DNA of 64,000 nucleotides, from contig NZ_LPNO01000001.1 in NCBI RefSeq assembly GCF_001952855.1, forward strand, positions 380,101-444,100, given 5' to 3'. The translations under genes and the position numbers were made by a program. The notes below the pieces were generated by a model, which was given only the letters and a program-made list of their open reading frames with translations, searched no databases and was not told the DNA's origin. This DNA comes from Pseudomonas sp. ATCC PTA-122608 (GTDB lineage Bacteria; Pseudomonadota; Gammaproteobacteria; Pseudomonadales; Pseudomonadaceae). Positions 7,701-16,664 of the stretch are shown here, one piece after another. The first letter of the stretch is position 1. Each line of letters starts with the position of its first letter.

Positions 7701-10637
7701 GTCGAACACCGCTACGTCTCGGTGCTGGTGAAGCAATCCAACGGCACCTACAAATACGAGTCGCGCATCAAGAACATCAGCCAGCCGGCCTCGCCGGTGG
7801 TGATGACCAAAGACGGCGCCAAGCAAACCCTGAACACCGGTACCCCGGGCGATTTCACCCTGCAACTCAAGGACGCCAACGGCAACCTGCTGAACCAGAT
7901 CGACTACAGCGTCGCCGGCCGGGGCAACACCTCGCGCTCCCTGGAGCGTAACGCCGAGCTGCAACTGCGCCTGGATAAACGCAGCTACGCCACCGGTGAT
8001 GAGATCGCCATCAGCATTCGTGCGCCGTACACCGGTGCCGGGTTGATCACCATCGAGCGGGACAAGGTCTATACCCAGCAGTGGTTCAAGGCCGACAGCA
8101 CCAACAGCGTGCAACATATCCGCGTTCCTGCGGGGCTTGAGGGCAATGCCTACGTCAATGTGCAGTTCGTGCGGGACATCGGCTCGTCCGAGGTTTACAT
8201 GAGCCCGCTGTCCTACGGCGTGGTGCCGTTCAGCATCAACCTGGATGCGCGGCGCATGGCGCTGAAAGTCGAAGGCCCGGCGAAAATCGAGCCGGGGCAG
8301 ACCCTGGATATCAAGGTCAACGCCGACCGCCCTGGCCGCGCAGTGGTCTACGCGGTGGACGAAGGCATTCTGCAAGTGGCGCGCTACCAGCCGCCGGACC
8401 CGCTGGGCTTCTTCTTCCAGAAGCGTGCGCTGGAGGTTGGTACCAGTCAGATTCTTGACCTGATCCTGCCGGAATTCAGCCGCCTGCTCAGTGGGGCAGC
8501 GCCGGGTGGTGATACCGAAGGCGCCCTGGCCAACCACCTCAACCCCTTCAAGCGTAAACATCAGCCGCCTGTGGCCTGGTGGTCTGGCTTGGTGGACTTG
8601 CCAGCCGGTGAAACCGTGCTGCACTACCAGGTTCCGGACAGCTTCAACGGCAAGCTGCACCTGTTTGCAGTCGCGGTGGACAGCGACAGCGTGGGCGTCA
8701 GCGAGGCCAACACCGAAGTGCGCGGGCCGCTGGTGATCACGCCGAACGTGCCGGCTTTTGTCGCGCCGGGTGATGTGTTCAGCGTCAGCGCCGGGGTGTT
8801 CAGCAACCTGGACGCAGCGGCGGACGTGAAGTTTGAAGTGCAGACCAGCAATGGCCTGCAGGTGCAAGGCGACAAGGGCAGCACTCTGGCGCTGCAACCG
8901 CGCAAGGAAGGCGTCGCCGAATTCAAGATCAAGGTGGGTGAAAACCTCGGCTCGGCAGACTTGCGCTTCGTCGCGGTGCTGCCGGATGGCAAGCGTATCC
9001 AGGTGGCGGAAACCACGTCGATCCGGCCATTGAGCGAACATCGGGTGGCCCTGAGCCTGGGCCGTTTCGACAGCGCCAGCAAAGAGCTGAAACCGACCCG
9101 CGATCTGTTCGGGCAGTTGCGCGATGTGCAATTGGGCGTCGCCGCTTCGCCGCTGGTCTGGGCCAACGGCCTCAAGCATTACCTGGATGACTACGGCTAC
9201 GCCTGCACCGAGCAATTGGTGTCCAAGGCCATGCCGGCGTTGATCTGGGGCGGTAACGCGCCGGAGGCCGAGCAGGCCTTCAGCGGCGCGGTGCGCATGC
9301 TGCGTCAGCGGCAGAACCAGGCCGGTGGTTTCGGCTTGTGGGCGGCCAACCCGGACGTGGCGCCATACGCCAGCCTGTATGCCACCGACTTCCTGATCGA
9401 AGCCAGGGAGCGCGGGCTGCCGGTACCGGAAGACCTGTTGCAACGTTCCAACGCGTACCTCACCGATCTGGCCAACGGCCCGAGCGAAGGTCTGTCGGAA
9501 CTGCGCAACCGCGCCTATGCCAGTTACCTCCTGAGCCGTCAGGGGATTCTGGTGAGTGGTGCCTTGAGCGATATCCGCGAACGCTACGAGAGCTACTTCA
9601 AGGACACCTGGCAGAACGACATTGGCGCCGCGTACCTCGCCGCCAGTTACAAGTTGCTCAAGCAGGATCGTCAGGCCGAGACACTGTTCCGCAAGGTGCC
9701 GTGGCTTTCCCTGTCGGATAAATGGAACAGCGACGGCCTGTATTACGACCCGCTGGTGCACGACGCCGAGCACCTGCATTTGCTCGCGCGGCACTTCCCG
9801 GAAATGCTCGACGATGTGCCAGCAAGCCTGCTGGATAAACTCGGCAAGCGCCTCAACGAGCAACGCTACAACTCGCTGTCGGCGGCACTGTTGCTGCGGG
9901 CCCTGGACAACTATGGCCAGCGCGCCCAAAGCGACATGACCCTCAAGGCCACCGCATGGCTCAGCGACAAGCAGCAACAGCTGTTGCAGATGGCCGGCCA
10001 GCCGCCACGTGCGGCGGTGCCTGCCGGTACGCAAAAACTGCAGATGGAAAAATCCGACGGCCCGGCGGCGTTCTACATGCTGAGCGAAGCCGGCTATGAC
10101 AAGGGCGCCAACCTCAAGCCGATCAACAGCGGCCTGGAAATCATCCACGAATACCTCGACCTCAAAGGCAACCCAGTCAGCAAGGTCGCGGTAGGTGACG
10201 AGTTCCTGGTGCGCCTGCGCTTGCGGGCCACCGACCGTGATCAGGTGCAACAAGTGGCCGTGGTCGACTTGCTGCCGGGTGGTGTCGAGCCTGTGTATAA
10301 CTTGCCGCCGGAGCCGGAAGCGGCCAGCAGCGAGGAAAGCGAAGGCGACGATTCGGAGTACGTTGAAACCAGCGAAGACACCGAGGAAGCCGATGCCTGG
10401 CAGGCTCCGATCGGCGAGACCGACTTGAGCAACTGGCAACCGGACTACGTCGATGTGCGTGATGACCGAGTGGTGTTGTACGGCACCGCGCTGCGGGATG
10501 TAGGCACCTTCGTGTACCGCGTGCGCGCCACCAACGCCGGTACCTTCAATACGCCACCGGCCTACGCCGAGGGCATGTACGAAACCACCCTGCAAGGACG
10601 CGGCAAAGTAGGCCAGCTTGAAATTACCAAGCCTTAA
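4794..10637 (+). CDS. alpha-2-macroglobulin family protein (YfhM/YfaS type), membrane-tethered
   Basis: 1,947 residues from the ATG at 4794, which has AGGGATG upstream; an in-frame ATG at 4785 is the alternative. A single hydrophobic anchor (GVLALVLLVAAGVYGWHW, about residues 65-82) is followed by a very long periplasmic part. The thioester motif is intact as CTEQ (Cys1471), in the context DDYGYACTEQ. These proteins trap proteases with a reactive thioester and are thought to guard the periplasm with PBP1C, whose gene overlaps this 3' end by 20 nt, as in E. coli yfhM-pbpC. Odd feature: an acidic stretch at about residues 1838-1870 in the C-terminal domain (14 of 31 residues are Asp or Glu). 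It has a transmembrane anchor rather than the lipoprotein signal of E. coli YfhM. Confidence 0.9.
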   Translation: MFDSLKATSRRFFVALISVVSVVFRAVRWLARSLFGQWQPPRWLQATGNGLVNVGHKARAYPRQAAGGVLALVLLVAAGVYGWHWYSHLPQPHTVGYSLHKPNLTDYTQPQPVVDNLQVRFAESVAPLAAIGKPVTEGITLKPTIAGTWRWSDDRSLVFTPEKDWPVDAHYSIDLAKKNLLADGVLLSQYTSQFSTQPFRATLTQNELYQDPSNPTQKQLVATFHFSHPVDEDSVRKRASVTLGKGLAYRDAQLPNRPEVTFDEHKLNAFVRSAALATPLESTPVSAKLDEGLKARDGGNASTAPLVAEVTVPGRYRLTFTGAEVSFVDNERGEPEPVLMFSSSSAVADETIANKVQAWMLPEKAEDDTRPWNLQDIDDKLLASSTKVKLTHVPSVEPLNTLHAFKFKAPPDRALYVRVPANLEAIGGYLAKNPTASLVSMPAYPRTLQFLSDGALLSLTGEKRLGFMARGIPGAHVEIARLLPNQLQHLVDQSSGSFARPNFANDYFDRMVERQSLDIPLSAGDPSKTVYDNVDLSSYLTANGGRRGIFVLKLSPQDDPADRTFDYSRNTTSDLRFIVVTDLGIIAKRSSDGSHDVYVQSIGNGSPVSDAQVDIIGRNGLPVASGHTDGEGHAHFAKLDELRREKTPLMYVVSRGNDQSFLPIARQSQQLDLSRFDVGGLEEDGAINRLSAYLFTDRGLYRPGETAHLGMIVRSGDWKGALQGLPVELQITDPRGLEVIRQPLKLSASGFETFDFPSSEVAPSGDYTATLQLIGEKQRRTDLGSVSFKVRDFEPDRMKVSLSLHDTPVLGWIPPDQVVAKVTAMHLFGAPAAGRRVTAKMSLSPTLAAFDRYPDYRFRLNDSLEEASSEDLAETTVDDNGQAVLDLNLQRFANSTYRLQVMTQVYEAEGGRNVAAQSALLVSAAPYLVGVKSQDSLSFVAKDAPRQVQWLAVAPDLTPVAVDGLTSEVVEHRYVSVLVKQSNGTYKYESRIKNISQPASPVVMTKDGAKQTLNTGTPGDFTLQLKDANGNLLNQIDYSVAGRGNTSRSLERNAELQLRLDKRSYATGDEIAISIRAPYTGAGLITIERDKVYTQQWFKADSTNSVQHIRVPAGLEGNAYVNVQFVRDIGSSEVYMSPLSYGVVPFSINLDARRMALKVEGPAKIEPGQTLDIKVNADRPGRAVVYAVDEGILQVARYQPPDPLGFFFQKRALEVGTSQILDLILPEFSRLLSGAAPGGDTEGALANHLNPFKRKHQPPVAWWSGLVDLPAGETVLHYQVPDSFNGKLHLFAVAVDSDSVGVSEANTEVRGPLVITPNVPAFVAPGDVFSVSAGVFSNLDAAADVKFEVQTSNGLQVQGDKGSTLALQPRKEGVAEFKIKVGENLGSADLRFVAVLPDGKRIQVAETTSIRPLSEHRVALSLGRFDSASKELKPTRDLFGQLRDVQLGVAASPLVWANGLKHYLDDYGYACTEQLVSKAMPALIWGGNAPEAEQAFSGAVRMLRQRQNQAGGFGLWAANPDVAPYASLYATDFLIEARERGLPVPEDLLQRSNAYLTDLANGPSEGLSELRNRAYASYLLSRQGILVSGALSDIRERYESYFKDTWQNDIGAAYLAASYKLLKQDRQAETLFRKVPWLSLSDKWNSDGLYYDPLVHDAEHLHLLARHFPEMLDDVPASLLDKLGKRLNEQRYNSLSAALLLRALDNYGQRAQSDMTLKATAWLSDKQQQLLQMAGQPPRAAVPAGTQKLQMEKSDGPAAFYMLSEAGYDKGANLKPINSGLEIIHEYLDLKGNPVSKVAVGDEFLVRLRLRATDRDQVQQVAVVDLLPGGVEPVYNLPPEPEAASSEESEGDDSEYVETSEDTEEADAWQAPIGETDLSNWQPDYVDVRDDRVVLYGTALRDVGTFVYRVRATNAGTFNTPPAYAEGMYETTLQGRGKVGQLEITKP

Positions 10638-12915
10638 AAGCCTGACGCCGCTGCTGGCAGCGGCGTTGATTCTGGCGGGGCTACGGTTGTGGCCCCACGC
10701 GCCGCTGGAACAGGCAGCCACCTCCTCACGGGTGGTGCTGGCCGATGACGGTTCGCTGCTGCGCATGACCCTGGCGGCTGACGGGCAATATCGCCTGTGG
10801 CTACCCCTGGAACGGATTTCTCCGTCACTGGTGGAGGCGTTGCTGCTCAAGGAAGACCGCAATTTCTACTGGCACCCGGGGATCAATCCCCCGGCGTTGC
10901 TGCGGGCGGCCATGGCCACCTATAGCGGCGGCCAGCGCCAGGGCGGCTCGACCCTGAGCATGCAGTTGGCCAGGCGCCTGTGGGATCTCAATACCCGCCA
11001 GGTACCCGGCAAGCTGCAGCAAGTGGCCTTGGCGTTGTGGCTGGAGGCGCGTTACAGCAAGCACGACATTCTCGAGGCCTACCTCAACCTGGCCCCCATG
11101 GGCGGCAATATCGAAGGTGCCGAGGCGGCCAGCCGGATTTATTTCGGCAAGTCGGCGGCGCAATTGTCCTTGTCTGAAGCGCTGGCGCTGGCAGTGATTC
11201 CGCAGCAGCCTGGCCGCCGCGCGCGCTTCGGGCCATCGCTGCAAACCGCTCGGCAACGGCTGATGGCGGACTGGCGGGAAACTTATCCACAAGACCCGCG
11301 TAACGACAGCTTGCTGGACCTGCCGCTGGAAGCCCGCAACCGCCAGCAGATCCCGTTTCTGGCACCGCACTTGAGCGAACAATTGCTGGCATCGCAAACC
11401 GGCACTGAGCTGAACAGCACCCTCAATCTGCCGCTGCAACAATTGCTGGAACGCCTGATCACCGGCTTCATCGCCGAGCGCCGCAGCAGCGGTGTGGAAA
11501 ACGCCACGGCGATTCTGATCGACAGCCGCGACCAGAGCGTAAAAGCCCTGGTGGGCTCGGCGGATTACTTATCCACAGGCATCCACGGCCAGGTCAACGG
11601 CGTGTTGTCGCGGCGCTCGCCCGGCTCTACGCTCAAGCCATTCCTGTATGGGCTGGCGTTGGACCAAGGGGTGATCCACCCCATGAGCATCCTCAAGGAT
11701 ATGCCGAGTAACTTCGGCTACTTCCAGCCGGAAAATTTCGACGGCAGTTTTGTCGGACCGGTGACAGCCCGCGATGCGCTTATCCGCAGCCGCAACATCC
11801 CGGCGGTGTGGCTCGCCAGCCAAACCCGCTCGCCGTCACTCTACGGATTACTGCAAAGGGCCGGGATCAAGGGCCTGCGGGGCGAAAGCCACTACGGCTT
11901 GGCGCTGGCTCTGGGCGGCGGCGAGATGACGCCCGAGGAGCTGGCGCGGCTGTACGTGATGCTCGCAGGTGATGGGCATTTGCGACCCTTGCGCTATTTG
12001 CAGGAGCAACCGCAAACCACCGGCGCCCAGCTACTCACACCACAGGCTGCGTTTATGGTGCGCGACATGTTGCGTCGCAACCCGCGCCCGGACGGGCTGC
12101 CGGGACGCCATTGGCGCACGGCCTGGAAGACCGGCACCTCATGGGGCTTTCACGATGCGTGGAGCGCCGGCCTCGTAGGCCCGTATGTGCTGGTGGTGTG
12201 GGTCGGTAACTTCGACGGTCGTCCGAATCCGGAATTTATCGGCGCGAAAACCGCGGCACCGCTGTTCTTCCGCATCGCCGACGCCCTGCCCCTGGCCTTG
12301 CCGAACGTGGTGATCAAACCCGACAAGCCCCCCGCCGGGCTGATCCGCATCGACGTTTGCGCGGCCTCCGGCGAGTTGCCCAACCGATGGTGCCCACGTA
12401 CCCGCAAGACCTGGTACATCCCCGGCGTGTCACCGATTCGCGTGTCCAACCTGCACCGCCCGGTGCTGATCGACACCCGCACCGGCAAGGCCGCGTGCCC
12501 GCCGTTCGACCCGCAATACACCCGTGAAGAAGTCTTCGAATTCTGGCCCAGCGATGTGCAGCGGCTGTTCCGCGCCGCCGGCCTGCCCCGGCGCACGCCG
12601 CCCAATGTGCAGAAAAGTTGCCAACCCAATCGCATCGGCGACCAGAGCGAGGCGCCGCAGATTCGCTCGCCGCTGACTCAGGTCAGTTATCACCTGCGCC
12701 TGTCACAGCCCCAGGAAAGCATTCCGCTGAACGCCAACGCCGCCAGTGATGCACTGACGCTGTATTGGTTTGCCGACCAGACCCTGATCGGCCAGGGCCC
12801 GCCGCAAACCACGCTGAACTGGCGGCCGGGTAAATCGGGGGAGTATCGGTTGCGGGTCACTGATGATCAGGGCCGCAGTGCCAGCCGGGGACTGAAGGTG
12901 GAGTTTGTGCCCTGA
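10618..12915 (+). CDS. pbpC: penicillin-binding protein 1C
   Basis: 765 residues from a TTG start at 10618 that overlaps the preceding gene; no better start precedes the hydrophobic N-terminus. The glycosyltransferase 51 domain has EDRNFYWHPG (Glu79) and GGSTLSMQLARRL. The transpeptidase domain has the active-site STLK (Ser337), SRN and KTGTS (Lys504) motifs. A C-terminal BiPBP-type beta domain follows. It is anchored in the inner membrane and acts in peptidoglycan synthesis or repair. Coupling to the alpha-2-macroglobulin gene suggests a shared role in repairing cell-wall breaches. Three DnaA-box matches lie in or near this gene: two perfect (11283, 11569) and one with a single mismatch at about 11780. 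Confidence 0.92.
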   Translation: MKLPSLKSLTPLLAAALILAGLRLWPHAPLEQAATSSRVVLADDGSLLRMTLAADGQYRLWLPLERISPSLVEALLLKEDRNFYWHPGINPPALLRAAMATYSGGQRQGGSTLSMQLARRLWDLNTRQVPGKLQQVALALWLEARYSKHDILEAYLNLAPMGGNIEGAEAASRIYFGKSAAQLSLSEALALAVIPQQPGRRARFGPSLQTARQRLMADWRETYPQDPRNDSLLDLPLEARNRQQIPFLAPHLSEQLLASQTGTELNSTLNLPLQQLLERLITGFIAERRSSGVENATAILIDSRDQSVKALVGSADYLSTGIHGQVNGVLSRRSPGSTLKPFLYGLALDQGVIHPMSILKDMPSNFGYFQPENFDGSFVGPVTARDALIRSRNIPAVWLASQTRSPSLYGLLQRAGIKGLRGESHYGLALALGGGEMTPEELARLYVMLAGDGHLRPLRYLQEQPQTTGAQLLTPQAAFMVRDMLRRNPRPDGLPGRHWRTAWKTGTSWGFHDAWSAGLVGPYVLVVWVGNFDGRPNPEFIGAKTAAPLFFRIADALPLALPNVVIKPDKPPAGLIRIDVCAASGELPNRWCPRTRKTWYIPGVSPIRVSNLHRPVLIDTRTGKAACPPFDPQYTREEVFEFWPSDVQRLFRAAGLPRRTPPNVQKSCQPNRIGDQSEAPQIRSPLTQVSYHLRLSQPQESIPLNANAASDALTLYWFADQTLIGQGPPQTTLNWRPGKSGEYRLRVTDDQGRSASRGLKVEFVP

Positions 12916-14082
12916 TCAGGGATCTTCGTCGCCTAAACCGGCGGTGTCGGCATCTTTTGCGAAATGCTTGTACGCCATCCCTAGCTTGCGTTGCTCAAAG
13001 ATCGAAAACACCAGGGTGCCCAGCAGAATCATCATCCACACCAGGAACACCTTCATGGTGTCCACCTGAGCCACCACCAGCAGCAACGTCACTACGCCGC
13101 CAATCACCATGCCCAGGCCCATCCAGGCGCCCAGCACACGGCCCACCGCCAGGCGCATGCCCTTGGGCAGCAACAGCCGCAGCGCGAGCAACACCACAAA
13201 CATTGTCAGCAAGAAGCCAAAAGCCGCCATGAAGGGAATCACGAAACCATTGTCACGGTACAACCAGGCCAGAAAACGATAGGCCGGATTCAGCTCCGCC
13301 ATTTGCTGGTAGGTGGCGGGGCCGGGCAAATGCAGTTGGGCAAAATGTTCCGGGGTCATGGCCATGATGCCAACACCGATCAAGCCCACCACCACCGCGT
13401 AGAAACCACCGGCGCGCCACAGCGGCGCCAGCACACGGCGGTTCTCCACATCCTTGGTTTCAGCCAGGCCGAACACCGCATCACGTTGCCGGCCCTGGGC
13501 AATCACCGTCTTGCCCTCACTTTCGCAGGCGTCGCCAATCAGCATCACCTGCATATCCTGGGTGAGTAGCAGTTCGCCCTGGCGGCGGAAGTTGCTGATC
13601 CACTCATGGTCGCCAGGACGCTTCTTGCCGAACAGGTCGATGCCTTCGGCAATCACCGTCACTTCTCCGGTGGCGTCCTGCAGGCGGAAGTCATTGCAGC
13701 GAGCCTCGGCTGAGACCTGGCTCCAGCTCCAGTCGCCGTCCTTGTCTTTGGTGCCTTCTTCGATGATCCACACATAACCCGCACAAGGCTTGCCGTTGAC
13801 CGGGGAGATCAGCGGTGCGTCGACGATCACCTTGCCGTTCACTTCAACCAGGCCCATGGCCAATGAGCGTATCTGGCTGGTGGCCAGGCGTTGTTCGGTG
13901 CGATAGAAGTTGGGGCCGAAGCTGGCCAGCAAGCCAATCAAAATGCAGACGGGGAAAAACAGCGCAACCAGGATCGTCGGGGCGTAAACCATCAGGCCGA
14001 TGAAGCCGGCGAGAAAGATCAGCGCCACTAGGGTTTTCCACGCCGGCTTTTTCGCGACAACACCCGCCTGAGTGGTTTTCAT
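12916..14082 (-). CDS. GIDE-domain (E3 ubiquitin ligase-like) membrane protein
   Basis: 388 residues. Two N-terminal hydrophobic segments (about 15-55) precede a soluble domain resembling the GIDE domain of mitochondrial MULAN/MAPL: a SPVNGKPCAGYVW block, a DATGEVTV block and a DLFGKKRPGDHEW block. Three or four membrane segments follow. There is no RING finger, so ubiquitin ligase activity is not expected despite the family name. The start overlaps the end of lemA by 4 nt (ATGA), so the two are translated together. Its stop abuts the pbpC stop in a 12-bp palindrome. Function unknown. Confidence 0.8.
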   Translation of the reverse strand: MKTTQAGVVAKKPAWKTLVALIFLAGFIGLMVYAPTILVALFFPVCILIGLLASFGPNFYRTEQRLATSQIRSLAMGLVEVNGKVIVDAPLISPVNGKPCAGYVWIIEEGTKDKDGDWSWSQVSAEARCNDFRLQDATGEVTVIAEGIDLFGKKRPGDHEWISNFRRQGELLLTQDMQVMLIGDACESEGKTVIAQGRQRDAVFGLAETKDVENRRVLAPLWRAGGFYAVVVGLIGVGIMAMTPEHFAQLHLPGPATYQQMAELNPAYRFLAWLYRDNGFVIPFMAAFGFLLTMFVVLLALRLLLPKGMRLAVGRVLGAWMGLGMVIGGVVTLLLVVAQVDTMKVFLVWMMILLGTLVFSIFEQRKLGMAYKHFAKDADTAGLGDEDP

Positions 14083-14660
14083 GCTCCCGGCACCTCAAGC
14101 TTCACGCCTTCGTAGCGGGTTTCTTCGGCACTGATGGCCAGCAGCGGGATGCGCTGGTAGCCGAGCATTTTTGCGAAGAACAGATCAGGGAAAATCGCGA
14201 TGGCGATGTTGTAGAGGTTGACCGACTCATTGAAGAACTCGCGGCGGTCGGCGATACGTTCTTCCACCGCCGAAATCGCCTGCTGCAACTCCACCATGTT
14301 GGGGCCGGAGATCAGCGTCGGATAATTCTCGGCCACCGCAATCACCGACTTGAGTGCCGTATTGAGCTGGTTGGAGGCATCGACCTTATCGGTGAGGCTG
14401 CTGGCGTTGAGGTACGCGGTGCGGGCGTCGCTGAGGCGGGTGAACAGCGCATTCTCATGGTTCATGGCGGCTTGCACCACGCGCATCAGGTCGGGAATCT
14501 GGTCCGCCCGTTGCTTGAGCAACACGTCGATGTTGGCAAAGGCTTTATCCACATCGTTGCGGCGCATCACCAGGCCGTTGTAGACCCCCACCAGCCAGCC
14601 GACCAGGCCGACGACAATAATCAGCACGACGATACCGGCGATCAGCAGTTCGATGTTCAT
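14079..14660 (-). CDS. LemA family protein
   Basis: 193 residues: an N-terminal membrane helix (LLIAGIVVLIIVVGLVGWLVGVYN) followed by a helical domain with the LemA pattern, including NGLVMRRNDVDKAFANIDVLL and KQRADQIPDLMRVV. LemA proteins are membrane-anchored helical proteins of unclear function, often encoded beside TPM or GIDE-domain proteins, as here. It is the first gene of a two-gene operon. A perfect DnaA box lies in the coding sequence (14545-14553) and another just upstream of the start (14683-14691). Confidence 0.9.
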   Translation of the reverse strand: MNIELLIAGIVVLIIVVGLVGWLVGVYNGLVMRRNDVDKAFANIDVLLKQRADQIPDLMRVVQAAMNHENALFTRLSDARTAYLNASSLTDKVDASNQLNTALKSVIAVAENYPTLISGPNMVELQQAISAVEERIADRREFFNESVNLYNIAIAIFPDLFFAKMLGYQRIPLLAISAEETRYEGVKLEVPGA

Positions 14661-14776
14661 GGTGACGGCATTCCCTGGCTAGTTATCCACAGGGCGCATT
14701 CTAGGGGTAAAGCGGGGGAATACTCCCGGAATTAGTCCACAGAAACGGCAAGAGCCGATGTTCGGTAGCCTGAAAA

Positions 14777-14807
14777 AGCAAAACCCCCGAAGAACGGGGG
14801 TTTTGCT
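14777..14807 (-). terminator. rho-independent terminator after glmS
   Basis: AGCAAAACCCCC and GGGGGTTTTGCT form a 12-bp perfect stem with a short loop, 15 nt beyond the glmS stop on its strand. A-rich and T-rich stem ends allow use in both directions. Confidence 0.85.
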
Positions 14808-14852
14808 GGTTCTGGTGAGGCTTATTCCACCGTCACCGACTTCGCCAGGTTG
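14790..14852 (-). other. attTn7 site, unoccupied
   Basis: The conserved 3' end of glmS, encoding ...AKSVTVE followed by the TAA at 14822-14824, is the TnsD recognition region of Tn7. In pseudomonads Tn7 inserts about 25 bp beyond the stop, here near 14797, inside the glmS terminator. No transposon end is seen: the sequence runs directly into the lemA upstream region. Assignment rests on known Tn7 biology plus the glmS end. Confidence 0.75.
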
Positions 14853-16654
14853 CGCGGCTGGTCAACGTCAGTGCCCTTGAGCACGGCGACGTAGTACGAC
14901 AGCAACTGCAGCGGGATGGTGTAGAGGATCGGCGACAGGGTGTCGTGGATGTGCGGCATGTTGATGACGTGGGTGCCTTCGCCATTGGTCATGCCGGCCT
15001 TTTCATCGGCGAACACGATCAATTGGCCGCCACGGGCGCGCACTTCCTGCAGGTTGGATTTGAGCTTCTCCAGCAGTTCGTTGTTCGGCGCGACGGTAAC
15101 GACTGGCATGTCGTCATCCACCAGGGCCAACGGGCCGTGCTTCAGCTCACCGGCCGGGTAGGCTTCGGCGTGGATGTAGGAGATTTCCTTGAGCTTGAGC
15201 GAACCTTCCATCGCCACCGGGTATTGCGCGCCACGGCCGAGGAACAGGGTGTGGTGCTTATCGGCGAACAGCTCGGCGACTTTTTCCACCGTGCTGTCCA
15301 TAGCCAACGCTTCGCCCAGGCGGGCCGGCAGGCGGCGCAGTTCTTCAACCAGGTGCGCCTCGACGCCTTCGCCCAGGGTGCCGCGAACCTGGCCCAGGGA
15401 CAGGGTCAGCAGCAATAGGCCGACCAACTGGGTGGTAAAGGCTTTGGTGGAGGCCACGCCGATTTCGCGACCGGCCTGGGTCAGCAAGGTCAGGTCGGAT
15501 TCGCGCACCAGGGAGCTGATGCCGACGTTGCAGATCGCCAGGCTGCCGAGGAAGCCCAGTTCCTTGGCATTGCGCAGGGCGGCCAGGGTGTCGGCGGTTT
15601 CGCCGGACTGGGAGATGGTCACGAACAGGGTGTCGGCCTGCACCACCACCTTGCGGTAGCGGAATTCGCTGGCAACTTCGACCTGGCACGGGATGCCGGC
15701 CAGTTCTTCGAGCCAGTAACGGGCAACCATGCCGGCGTGGTAGCTGGTGCCGCAGGCGACGATTTGCACGTTACGCACTTTGGCGAACAGCTCGGCGGCT
15801 TGCGGGCCGAAGGCTTGCACCAATACCTGGTTCTGGCTCAGGCGGCCTTCCAGGGTGCGTTGCACCACGGCCGGTTGCTCGTGGATTTCCTTGAGCATGA
15901 AGTGGCGGTACTCGCCCTTGTCGGCGGCTTCGGCACCGTCGCGGTACTGCACGGCTTCACGTTCCACGGACTGGCCGTTGACGTCCCAGATGGACACGCT
16001 TTCACGGCGGATCTCGGCGATATCGCCTTCTTCCAGGTACATGAAGCGGTCGGTCACCTGGCGCAGGGCCAGTTGGTCGGAGGCGAGGAAGTTCTCGCCC
16101 AGGCCCAGGCCGATCACCAACGGGCTGCCACTGCGGGCGGCGACCAGGCGGTCGGGCTGGCTGGCGCTGATCACGGCCAGGCCATAGGCGCCGTGCAGTT
16201 CCTTGACGGTGGCCTTGAGGGCGATGGTCAGATCGCCGAGGTCCTTGAGCTTGTGGTTCAGCAGGTGGGCGATGACTTCGGTGTCGGTGTCCGAGGTGAA
16301 GACATAACCCAGGCCCTTCAGCTGTTCACGCAGCACTTCGTGGTTTTCGATGATGCCGTTGTGCACAACCGCCAGGTCACCGGAGAAGTGCGGGTGGGCG
16401 TTGCGTTCGCACGGTGCGCCATGGGTGGCCCAGCGGGTGTGGGCGATCCCCAGGCGGCCTACCAGCGGCTCACCGGCCAATGCCTGCTCCAGTTCGCTGA
16501 CCTTACCTGGGCGACGCATGCGCTCAAGTTTGCCGACGTTGGTGAAAAGCGCCACGCCGGCGCTGTCGTAGCCACGGTATTCCAGGCGTTTGAGGCCTTC
16601 GAGCAAAATGGCGGTGACGTTTCGTTCAGCGACTGCGCCAACAATTCCACACAT
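14822..16654 (-). CDS. glmS: glutamine--fructose-6-phosphate aminotransferase (isomerizing)
   Basis: 610 residues. The N-terminal nucleophile domain begins MCGIVGAV, so Cys2 is the catalytic residue after Met removal. Two SIS sugar-isomerase domains follow ([36 protein letters not shown]) and the protein ends in KSVTVE. It makes glucosamine-6-phosphate from fructose-6-phosphate and glutamine, the first step toward UDP-GlcNAc for peptidoglycan and LPS. It lies 10 nt downstream of glmR and in the same direction as glmU, so the amino-sugar pathway genes are grouped. Confidence 0.98.
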   Translation of the reverse strand: MCGIVGAVAERNVTAILLEGLKRLEYRGYDSAGVALFTNVGKLERMRRPGKVSELEQALAGEPLVGRLGIAHTRWATHGAPCERNAHPHFSGDLAVVHNGIIENHEVLREQLKGLGYVFTSDTDTEVIAHLLNHKLKDLGDLTIALKATVKELHGAYGLAVISASQPDRLVAARSGSPLVIGLGLGENFLASDQLALRQVTDRFMYLEEGDIAEIRRESVSIWDVNGQSVEREAVQYRDGAEAADKGEYRHFMLKEIHEQPAVVQRTLEGRLSQNQVLVQAFGPQAAELFAKVRNVQIVACGTSYHAGMVARYWLEELAGIPCQVEVASEFRYRKVVVQADTLFVTISQSGETADTLAALRNAKELGFLGSLAICNVGISSLVRESDLTLLTQAGREIGVASTKAFTTQLVGLLLLTLSLGQVRGTLGEGVEAHLVEELRRLPARLGEALAMDSTVEKVAELFADKHHTLFLGRGAQYPVAMEGSLKLKEISYIHAEAYPAGELKHGPLALVDDDMPVVTVAPNNELLEKLKSNLQEVRARGGQLIVFADEKAGMTNGEGTHVINMPHIHDTLSPILYTIPLQLLSYYVAVLKGTDVDQPRNLAKSVTVE

Positions 16655-16664
16655 GGTTTCTCTC

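Noticed and set aside
6372..10862. 1,496-residue open frame on the minus strand opposite the alpha-2-macroglobulin gene
   Set aside because: It mirrors codon positions of a GC-rich gene with clear domain motifs on the plus strand, has no recognisable motifs, and extends into pbpC.
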